Made by a program: the position numbers and the translations under genes. A stretch of DNA of 64,000 bases from Wolbachia endosymbiont (group B) of Protocalliphora azurea (GTDB taxonomy: Bacteria > Pseudomonadota > Alphaproteobacteria > Rickettsiales > Anaplasmataceae). Below, piece by piece: positions 58,160-64,000 of this stretch. Position 1 is the first letter of the stretch. Each line of letters begins with the position of its first letter. The notes below the pieces were generated by a model. That model ran no database searches and had not been told where the DNA came from. It was given only the letters and a program-made list of their open reading frames with translations. The stretch spans positions 868,001 through 932,000 of the forward strand of contig NZ_OX366394.1 of NCBI RefSeq assembly GCF_947251865.1, written 5' to 3'.

Positions 58160-59074
58160 TCATGCAATTTGATCAACGGATAAACCGATTATTTGCAAAA
58201 TAATATCAATAGAAATTCCCCCTTTTACTAAATCCTTTGCAACTTTAATCCTTTCTATCTCTCTCACTTTCTCCTCACAAATCCGTATCCCTTCAAACAA
58301 AGACTTTATTAGTGCATGCCGTAGTTCTTGGCTCTCAATTTCTTTGTATTCTTTAATCAAATCAGGTAGCTCATTTTTCACTTTACTCCCTTCCTCTATT
58401 AGTAGATCCGTAATATTAATCGATAATGCTTCTGCCATTTCATATAATTTATCAAGTGGAACAGCAGTCCTTCCTTGCTCATAGTTGCTTATTTCGTCAC
58501 GTGTTGTACTCATTTTTTCTACTAAATCTTTTTGAGTATACTCTCTCACTAGCCTCCATTCTTTTATCTTCTTTCCTATTTGGCAGTAAATAGAACCTCC
58601 TTTTTCTTCAACGCATTCATCAGCAGAGAGGCCAATTGTTTTTGCAACAACATCAACAGAAATTCCTGCTTTAACCAGACCCTTTGCAATTTTTATTTTT
58701 TCCGATTTTCTACTACTTTTTTCACTGACTTGGACAAATTTGGTTAGCAAACAAAACATTCTACGTAACTCCTGATCGTTAATCTTTTTATATTCTCTTA
58801 CTAGATTTAATATTTCTCCTTCCTCATTTTTAAAGCCGATTTTCTCCTTTGATGCAGTAATGAGATCGGTAATACTTACTGACAATGCACCTGCTATAGC
58901 GTACAACCTTTCAATTGAAATTCTACGGTTCCCTTTTTCATATTGCAGTATTACCCAGTACTTTACACCAATTTTCTCCGCTAAATCCTTTTGAGTATAC
59001 CCTCGCTCTAACCTCCAACTTTTTACTTTTTCCCCTACTTCACAGTCTAGACTTTTTTCCACAAAAATAACCAT
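58160..59074 (-). CDS. Double-HTH (XRE) transcriptional regulator, WO type
   Basis: 304 aa. HTH1 about residues 14-70 (WRLERGYTQKDLAEKIGVKYWVILQYEKG), then a linker ending AKGLVKAGISVDVVAKTIGLSADE; HTH2 about 180-235 (WRLVREYTQKDLVEKMSTTRDEISNYEQG), then KDLVKGGISIDIILQIIGLS at the very end. It is therefore an internal duplication of an HTH + linker + tail-module unit. Such tandem regulators are typical of the WO eukaryotic association module. Probably controls prophage genes; the target is unknown. Confidence 0.85.
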   Translation of the reverse strand: MVIFVEKSLDCEVGEKVKSWRLERGYTQKDLAEKIGVKYWVILQYEKGNRRISIERLYAIAGALSVSITDLITASKEKIGFKNEEGEILNLVREYKKINDQELRRMFCLLTKFVQVSEKSSRKSEKIKIAKGLVKAGISVDVVAKTIGLSADECVEEKGGSIYCQIGKKIKEWRLVREYTQKDLVEKMSTTRDEISNYEQGRTAVPLDKLYEMAEALSINITDLLIEEGSKVKNELPDLIKEYKEIESQELRHALIKSLFEGIRICEEKVREIERIKVAKDLVKGGISIDIILQIIGLSVDQIA

Positions 59075-59169
59075 GCGTATAATATTTTCTACTATAGCTC
59101 AATTTTGTTAAGGCTCCAGATATAACGGTAAAAAAAACCTCTGGAACCTTAAAATTACCTGTAGACGCA

Positions 59170-60303
59170 TTAAAGTTCCCTAAAGGTTTCTTTACTACCT
59201 CCACGTACCCTATTTACCCATGAAGACAATACCTCATCATTGCTAATCTCTTTTATAGCATACTTTTCGCTCCATATTCCGCACCTAGTGAAATTACCTC
59301 TTTCTACCACTTCCTTAAGCTTCACTCCCCCAAAGAGGCAATTTTTTCCTATTTCTTCGCCTCTTTTTTGTAACTCAGCCCACATTTCCTTGTTTTCTAC
59401 TCTGACTTGTACTTGATCATATTTTTTTACATCGTGGTACAATATAACATTTAGCTTACCAATGCTTGTAGGAAATTCTAATATAATAGAGCTTTCATCT
59501 GACATATAGATATAGTTTCTTATACCTCCCTTCTCACTTTTAACCTCAACTGCATCATTGCCAATTTTTAAAATATTACTTCCTAGCTCTCTTTTTGCTT
59601 CCAGTATTTTGGCTACCTCTACCTTGCTATCCCCAGAAAATTCTATATACGATGTTGTATTATCTATTTCAACATCTATTAATTCTCCTTCTTGCACAGC
59701 ACTTTCGCCAGCTTTCTCTAGTTCTTCTAGTCTCTCATCTATATGTGGCTGAACTTCTGGTTGTAGCTCATTATAGATTTCACCTATCAATTTATTCTCC
59801 AATAAAGTATCATGAAACTCTGCACCGTTTAGCATTAATTTACGTATTAGCTTTTTACGATCAGCCTTATCAAATTTATGAAAATGTGTGCCCAGTATCA
59901 CATATTCCGCGAGGCTCCACTCTCCATCATTACATGCATTTAGCCTTGCTCCAGCAGCTAGTGCTTCGTCTACAACCTTGTGCAGTTCATTTGGACTTTT
60001 TGCTCTTACCACAGTACTCTTAAACCAGCTCAACTTTTCACTTTCACCTCTACTTGGCTTTATTTTTTGCAAGGCAGAGGTAAATGGATTTTTATCTTCT
60101 TGATCACTTATAGGTTTTGTGCCATATATATAATCAAGTCCTTTTCCGTAGTTGATTTTGTTTTCGCGAACGTTTTTGCTAGGAAAAGGCACCTCTCCAA
60201 GCCTTTTAGCCTTATTAATTTTACTTACAGAAGTAGACTGCTTTATATCAACGCCTTCAAGAGCACCAAACATTTTCTTCAATAACTCGTCCTTACTAGT
60301 CAT
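59170..60303 (-). CDS. WO-associated hypothetical protein with ankyrin-like segment
   Basis: 377 aa. Residues about 100-170 contain one ankyrin-like unit (VVDEALAAGARLNACNDGEWSLAEYVI) and a helix pair (KKLIRKLMLNGAEFHDTLLENKL). The C-terminal half is strand-rich with no motif I know. It lies between a double-HTH regulator and radC in the same direction, which is, from memory, also its place in the WO module of other Wolbachia. Function unknown. Confidence 0.7.
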   Translation of the reverse strand: MTSKDELLKKMFGALEGVDIKQSTSVSKINKAKRLGEVPFPSKNVRENKINYGKGLDYIYGTKPISDQEDKNPFTSALQKIKPSRGESEKLSWFKSTVVRAKSPNELHKVVDEALAAGARLNACNDGEWSLAEYVILGTHFHKFDKADRKKLIRKLMLNGAEFHDTLLENKLIGEIYNELQPEVQPHIDERLEELEKAGESAVQEGELIDVEIDNTTSYIEFSGDSKVEVAKILEAKRELGSNILKIGNDAVEVKSEKGGIRNYIYMSDESSIILEFPTSIGKLNVILYHDVKKYDQVQVRVENKEMWAELQKRGEEIGKNCLFGGVKLKEVVERGNFTRCGIWSEKYAIKEISNDEVLSSWVNRVRGGSKETFREL

Positions 60304-60405
60304 ATAACCCCCATATTAAAAATACTTTTTAAGTATATAAATCTTAGTTTATACATTCTATTACTCAGTATAAATTATAATGGGTAGATTTGCAAATACT
60401 TTCTA

Positions 60406-61062
60406 CTATAACAATCCGTTTTCTCGAAAGCTGAAATAGCCTCCACTTGTGATGATAATATGGTCAAACAATTTTACGCTTACAGTACTACATGCTGCTG
60501 CTAAGCTCTTCGTTACTTCTTGATCTTCTTCTGATGGTTCTAAGCGTCCCCCAGGATGGTTGTGTGACATTATTACTAATGTTGCATTCTTTATTAATGC
60601 TTTTCTTATAATTTCCTTTATGTACACTGGTGCTTTTTCCATTTCACCAATATAGGATTCTTCTCCGATTAGTTGGCGCCTTTTATTCAAGTACAGTATT
60701 TTTACACATTCCCTCTCTGCATGACCTATACTTACGTTCAAATATTCTACTAGCCCTTGTAAGTCCATGATTGGTTCTCCCTTGAGCTTTTCTCTCAGTA
60801 CCCTTTCTAGTGTTTCCTTAACGCACATAATCATTGCTACTGCAGAATCAGTTACTCCTTCTATAACTTTCAGGTCATCCATTTCTCTGCCTAAAATCCT
60901 TCCTACTCCTGTATAAGTATTCACCAGATTTTTAGCAATTTCTTGAGCTTGTGGCCTTTCATGTACTGCACTTAAAAATGTTTCCATTATTTCACGATCA
61001 AGTAGTGCTTTGCCTTTGCTTTCTAATATTCTGAATTCGATTTCTTCTTTACTTTTATTCAT
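60406..61062 (-). CDS. radC: RadC-family JAB-domain protein (WO type)
   Basis: 218 aa. N-terminal helical part, then the RadC/JAB metalloprotease-like domain: NVSIGHAERECVKILYLNKRR, VIMSHNHPGGRLEPSEEDQEVTKSL with the H-x-H-P-x-G...S-x-x-D zinc motif, and KLFDHIIITSGGYFSFRENGLL at the end. All metal ligands of the HxH...D set are present. Despite the name, a DNA repair role is not established for the family; phage-borne copies may counter host defences. Located among WO regulators. Confidence 0.9.
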   Translation of the reverse strand: MNKSKEEIEFRILESKGKALLDREIMETFLSAVHERPQAQEIAKNLVNTYTGVGRILGREMDDLKVIEGVTDSAVAMIMCVKETLERVLREKLKGEPIMDLQGLVEYLNVSIGHAERECVKILYLNKRRQLIGEESYIGEMEKAPVYIKEIIRKALIKNATLVIMSHNHPGGRLEPSEEDQEVTKSLAAACSTVSVKLFDHIIITSGGYFSFRENGLL

Positions 61063-61226
61063 ATAATTTACCTTTCACTAACAACAAACTTTTTTTAGAT
61101 ATTTACTGCTGTTTTTTATCAGCATTGGCATAGAGCCATAGCTTTCGAGTGAAGTCAAATCAATTTTTCAATCTTTTTTACTTATTTTTTCATCAAAAAG
61201 TGAAGATATTAATATATGATGATTTT

Positions 61227-62135
61227 TTATTGTTGAATTTCGCCTAAAGAGAGGCCTGTTATTTGCAAAATAATATCGGTAGAAATTCCTTCTTTTACTA
61301 AATCTTTTGCAATTTTGATTCTTTCTTCTTCTCTAATTTTCTCCTCACAAATTTGCATGCTTTTAAACATAGATTTTATTAGTACATTACGTAGTTCTTG
61401 GCTCTCAATTTTTTTGTATTCTTTTATTAAATCAGGTACCACTTTATCATCTGCATCTTCTGTTAGCTCAAGTAGGTCCATAATATTAATCGATAATGCC
61501 TTTGCTATCTCATATAATTTATCAAGTGGAACAGCAACCCTTCCTTGTTCATAATTGCTTATTTCATCACGTGTTGTAACCATTTTCTCTGCTAAATCCT
61601 TCTGAGTATACTCTCTCACTAGTCTCCATTCTTTTATCTTCTTTCCTATTTGGCAGTAAATAGAACCTCCTTTTTCTTCAATACATTCATCAGCAGAGAG
61701 ACCAATTGTTTTTGAAACAGTATCAACAGAAACTCCTGCTTTAACCAGACCTTTTGCAATTTTTATTCTCTCCGTTTTTTTACTATTTTTCTCACTAACT
61801 TGAACAAATTTAGTTAGCAAACAAAACATCTTACGTAACTCTTGATCATTAATCTTTTTATATTCTCTTACTAGATCTAATATTTCTTCTCCCTCATCTT
61901 CAAGACAGATTTTTTCATTTGATACAGGAATTAGGTCTATAATATCAACCGATAACACCTTTGCTATAGCGTATAACTTCTCAATCGAAATTTTACGTGT
62001 TCCTTTTTCATATTGTAGTACTATTTGATACGTTACGCCGATTTTTCCTGCTAAATCTCTTTGAGTATATCCTCTCTTTAACCTCCAGCTCCTTACTTTT
62101 TGTGCTATCTGATACCTTGTTGAAATGTTTGCCAT
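61227..62135 (-). CDS. Double-HTH (XRE) transcriptional regulator, WO type
   Basis: 302 aa from ATG 62135 (the frame can be extended to a TTG at 62162 but without a ribosome-binding site). HTH1 (WRLKRGYTQRDLAGKIGVTYQIVLQYEKG), module AKGLVKAGVSVDTVSKTIGLSADE, HTH2 (WRLVREYTQKDLAEKMVTTRDEISNYEQG), module AKDLVKEGISTDIILQITGLSLGE at the end. It is a close paralogue of 58160-59074. TATAAT lies only 4 bp before the ATG, so a leaderless transcript is possible. Divergent from the Rpn nuclease. Confidence 0.85.
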   Translation of the reverse strand: MANISTRYQIAQKVRSWRLKRGYTQRDLAGKIGVTYQIVLQYEKGTRKISIEKLYAIAKVLSVDIIDLIPVSNEKICLEDEGEEILDLVREYKKINDQELRKMFCLLTKFVQVSEKNSKKTERIKIAKGLVKAGVSVDTVSKTIGLSADECIEEKGGSIYCQIGKKIKEWRLVREYTQKDLAEKMVTTRDEISNYEQGRVAVPLDKLYEIAKALSINIMDLLELTEDADDKVVPDLIKEYKKIESQELRNVLIKSMFKSMQICEEKIREEERIKIAKDLVKEGISTDIILQITGLSLGEIQQ

Positions 62136-62192
62136 AAATATTATACAGGTTAATACTATCAAATAAAGATATACAAAATGTTTGCATTTTAG

Positions 62193-62221
62193 TTGAATAT
62201 TTCTTCACAATTGTGTATAAT
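62193..62221 (+). promoter_or_regulatory. Promoter of the Rpn nuclease gene
   Basis: TTGAAT (62193-62198), 17-bp spacer, TATAAT (62216-62221), 27 bp before the start. It lies in the short region divergent with the HTH regulator, which could autoregulate both. Confidence 0.65.
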
Positions 62222-62248
62222 TATTAATGCTTTTTATCTTACTTTCTC

Positions 62249-63166
62249 ATGGCTCTTTCGAAGTTTCTCGATCCAAAAAATGATGTTGCGTTTCGGCGTA
62301 TCTTTGGTACTGAAAAGAATAAAGATATCCTCATTCACTTCCTCAATGATATTCTGAGCTTTACTGGCAAAAACGCAATACAGGATATAGAGTTTTTAAG
62401 TACTATTCAAGATCCTGATATTGCCTCTAAAAAACAAAGTATTGTTGATGTCCTCTGTAGAGATTCTTCAGGTGTTCAGTACGTTTGCGAGATGCAGGTC
62501 GCTAAAACTAAGGGCTTTGAAAAACGTGCCCAATACTACGCTGCTAAAGCTTATTCGAGACAAGCTGATAAAGGTGATCAATACCATGACCTTAAGGAAA
62601 TTATCTTTATTGCTATAGCAGATTGTATTTTATTTCCTGATAAGTCTGAGTACAAATCAAAGCATACTATTCGCGATGAAGATACTAATGAACATGATCT
62701 AAAAGATTTTTACTTTATATTTATTGAGTTGCCTAAATTTCCAAAAACCAAAGAAGATCAGCTTTCAAATATAGTTGAAAAATGGGTATACTTTTTCAGA
62801 TATGCAGACGAAACTAGTGAAGAAGAGCTAGAGAGAATAATAGGAAGTGATCTAATAATTAAAAGAGCATATGAAGAACTCAATAGGTTCAACTGGTCAG
62901 AAAAAGAATTTATTGCCTATGAACAAGAGATCAAGCGTATTCGTGATGAACAGGCTGTCCTTGCTCAAAAACTCGATGATGCTAAACATGAAGGTAGACA
63001 AGAAGGCATCCTAATCGGCCATCAAAAAGGTAGGGAAGAGGGCGAAAAACAAGCTAAAATAGCTGTGGCCAAAAACCTACTTAAAGCTGGTGTCTCTACT
63101 GATATCATATCACAAACTACAGGTCTCTCTCATTCTGAAATTTTACAACTCAAAGAAAAAACATAA
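62249..63166 (+). CDS. Rpn-family PD-(D/E)XK nuclease (transposase-like)
   Basis: 305 aa. N-terminal FLDPKNDVAFRRIFGTEKN is the family hallmark. The nuclease core has D in SIVDVLCRD and E-x-Q in VCEMQVAKTKGFEKRAQYYAAKAY. The C-terminal part is charged and helical (KHEGRQEGILIGHQKGREEGEKQA) and ends with VAKNLLKAGVSTDIISQTTG plus LS, the same module found in the neighbouring HTH regulators. Family members promote RecA-independent recombination or act in phage defence; here it is part of the WO module. Confidence 0.9.
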   Translation: MALSKFLDPKNDVAFRRIFGTEKNKDILIHFLNDILSFTGKNAIQDIEFLSTIQDPDIASKKQSIVDVLCRDSSGVQYVCEMQVAKTKGFEKRAQYYAAKAYSRQADKGDQYHDLKEIIFIAIADCILFPDKSEYKSKHTIRDEDTNEHDLKDFYFIFIELPKFPKTKEDQLSNIVEKWVYFFRYADETSEEELERIIGSDLIIKRAYEELNRFNWSEKEFIAYEQEIKRIRDEQAVLAQKLDDAKHEGRQEGILIGHQKGREEGEKQAKIAVAKNLLKAGVSTDIISQTTGLSHSEILQLKEKT

Positions 63167-63414
63167 TATTCCTACTTATCCACTTCAACATTGATGAAAA
63201 TCTTTCCTAAGTTAGACATACCCCTTAATTAAGAGTCTAATGAACTATCTAAAACAGCTATAAAGACTGCACACAGAATTATATAAATTACTATCATAAC
63301 GTTACTCAAACTTCTATATCAAAGCTACGTACTGTAAGTTCAATACATAATTTTTTAGTTGATATAATCTGCTAACAATACTATCATTAGCATTGTTAAT
63401 ATATGAGGTTAAAA

Positions 63415-64000
63415 ATGAGCACTTCTAAAGCTTCGTCTCTATTAAAGTATTCTATTGCCACTTTCTTGCTATGTACATCTGCATTTACAACTGGAGTATT
63501 TATTTACCCTGTAAGTTTAGCAATTTTGAATGCTACTACGATACCACTGCTTTTTGTGGCAATTGCTTCTGTATCTGCAATAATTGCATTAAGTTCAACA
63601 GTATACCTTGTCAAATCAGCTATTTTTGCAATAAATAATAAAAATACGTGTAATATTCTTGAAGAGAAACCACATGGTAATGATACTAGCACACCATCTT
63701 TGCCTACTTTGAACTCTATTACTAATAATGACATTAGCACAAAAGCACCGGAAAAGATGTCTGCTCTTCAAGTACCACAAGTTAGTGTACCAGCTCCTCC
63801 ACCTTTTCCAAATCAAGGTGTGAGTGTACCACCACCGCCTCCTTTACCAACTGAAGGTTTGAATAATTGGAAGCTACAAAAAGATAGCGCTATTAGTAAA
63901 AAACTTCTTGATAGTGGTTCATCAAAAAATTCCTCTTTTACTAAACCTAAGGACCACAGTGAAGGGTTACAGGAGGAATTAAAAAAATGTCTAGAGAATA
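63415..64000 (+). CDS. Second polyproline membrane protein (3' end outside window)
   Basis: 195 codons without stop; ATG 63415 with GAGG upstream. Residues 1-75 carry two hydrophobic helices (LLKYSIATFLLCTSAFTTGV, IPLLFVAIASVSAIIALSS), similar to residues 162-220 of the WH2 protein at 29985. Then come VPAPPPFPNQG and VPPPPPLPTEGLNNWKLQKD, the latter matching that protein's N-terminus (PLPSGGLKNWKL). It is thus a paralogue with the segment order swapped. Whether it carries a WH2 motif lies beyond the edge. Confidence 0.75.
   Translation, partial: MSTSKASSLLKYSIATFLLCTSAFTTGVFIYPVSLAILNATTIPLLFVAIASVSAIIALSSTVYLVKSAIFAINNKNTCNILEEKPHGNDTSTPSLPTLNSITNNDISTKAPEKMSALQVPQVSVPAPPPFPNQGVSVPPPPPLPTEGLNNWKLQKDSAISKKLLDSGSSKNSSFTKPKDHSEGLQEELKKCLEN

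Noticed and set aside
59595..60023. 142-aa and other plus-strand frames opposite the WO hypothetical gene
   Set aside because: Low-complexity antisense shadows (Leu/His/Tyr-rich) of the minus-strand gene.

Overview
The window is about 64 kb of an AT-rich alphaproteobacterial endosymbiont chromosome, almost certainly Wolbachia. The evidence is the Rickettsiales-type housekeeping genes (short ProS, a retropepsin-like protease, dispersed single-copy operons), ankyrin and coiled-coil proteins, many small palindromic repeats of the TGGATCCCAGT...ACTGGGATGACA type, abundant IS256 and IS630 elements, and a block of HTH regulators, RadC and Rpn nuclease typical of the eukaryotic association module of prophage WO. 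The strain cannot be fixed from sequence alone.

Layout. 1-4.2 kb: the end of tadA, then a damaged zone where an IS256 element sits between a beheaded Cys-rich gene and a coiled-coil gene whose 3' end was replaced by IS sequence, followed by a decayed copy of an ABC-transporter 3' end. 4.2-12.2 kb: housekeeping and transport genes (small membrane protein, ccmA, argS, ABC exporter, ubiE, Bcr/CflA-like MFS) with two small surface or repeat genes. 12.2-17.7 kb: an ankyrin gene broken by a pile of IS256 copies, one nested in another with an 8-bp target duplication. 17.8-20.4 kb: a coiled-coil membrane protein, pyrF, then repeats, a candidate short transcript and a 142-bp palindromic element. 20.5-25.2 kb: an HK97-type capsid gene and three tandem paralogues of an unrecognised family, with near-identical terminators and related promoters. 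25.3-33.3 kb: dapB-pstB, a membrane ankyrin protein, dxr, a His/Asp-rich protein, a WH2/polyproline protein with a frameshift, and proS-acpS. 33.4-36.2 kb: a minus-strand cluster with homologues of gene transfer agent (GTA) g9, g8 and g6. 36.8-55.1 kb: dut, an IS630 inside a membrane gene, yidC-ribH-nusB, a retropepsin-like protease, secF, dnaA, a truncated glutamine-synthetase-like gene, an RND pump, nusA-infB-rbfA and ubiA. 55.2-64 kb: IS630 and IS256 fragments, then three double-HTH regulators, an unknown WO-type protein, RadC, an Rpn nuclease and the start of a second polyproline membrane protein.

How the genes work together. The core genes cover translation (argS, proS, nusA-infB-rbfA, tadA), replication start (dnaA), membrane insertion and export (yidC, secF, ABC, MFS and RND pumps), cytochrome c maturation (ccmA), ubiquinone (ubiA, ubiE), isoprenoids (dxr), riboflavin (ribH), pyrimidines and dUTP control (pyrF, dut), lysine/DAP (dapB), acyl carrier protein activation (acpS) and phosphate uptake (pstB). 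The accessory genes (ankyrins, coiled coils, WH2/polyproline proteins, the tandem paralogue family) look host-directed or surface-related. They sit where IS elements and repeats are densest, and several are broken.

Most notable points: the WH2-like motif in a polyproline membrane protein truncated by an exact 8-bp duplication; the scattered GTA-like structural genes; a tail module shared by HTH regulators and the Rpn nuclease; the tandem paralogue array with a palindrome abutting its promoters; and the promoter-hairpin-T7 unit plus large palindrome upstream of the capsid gene.
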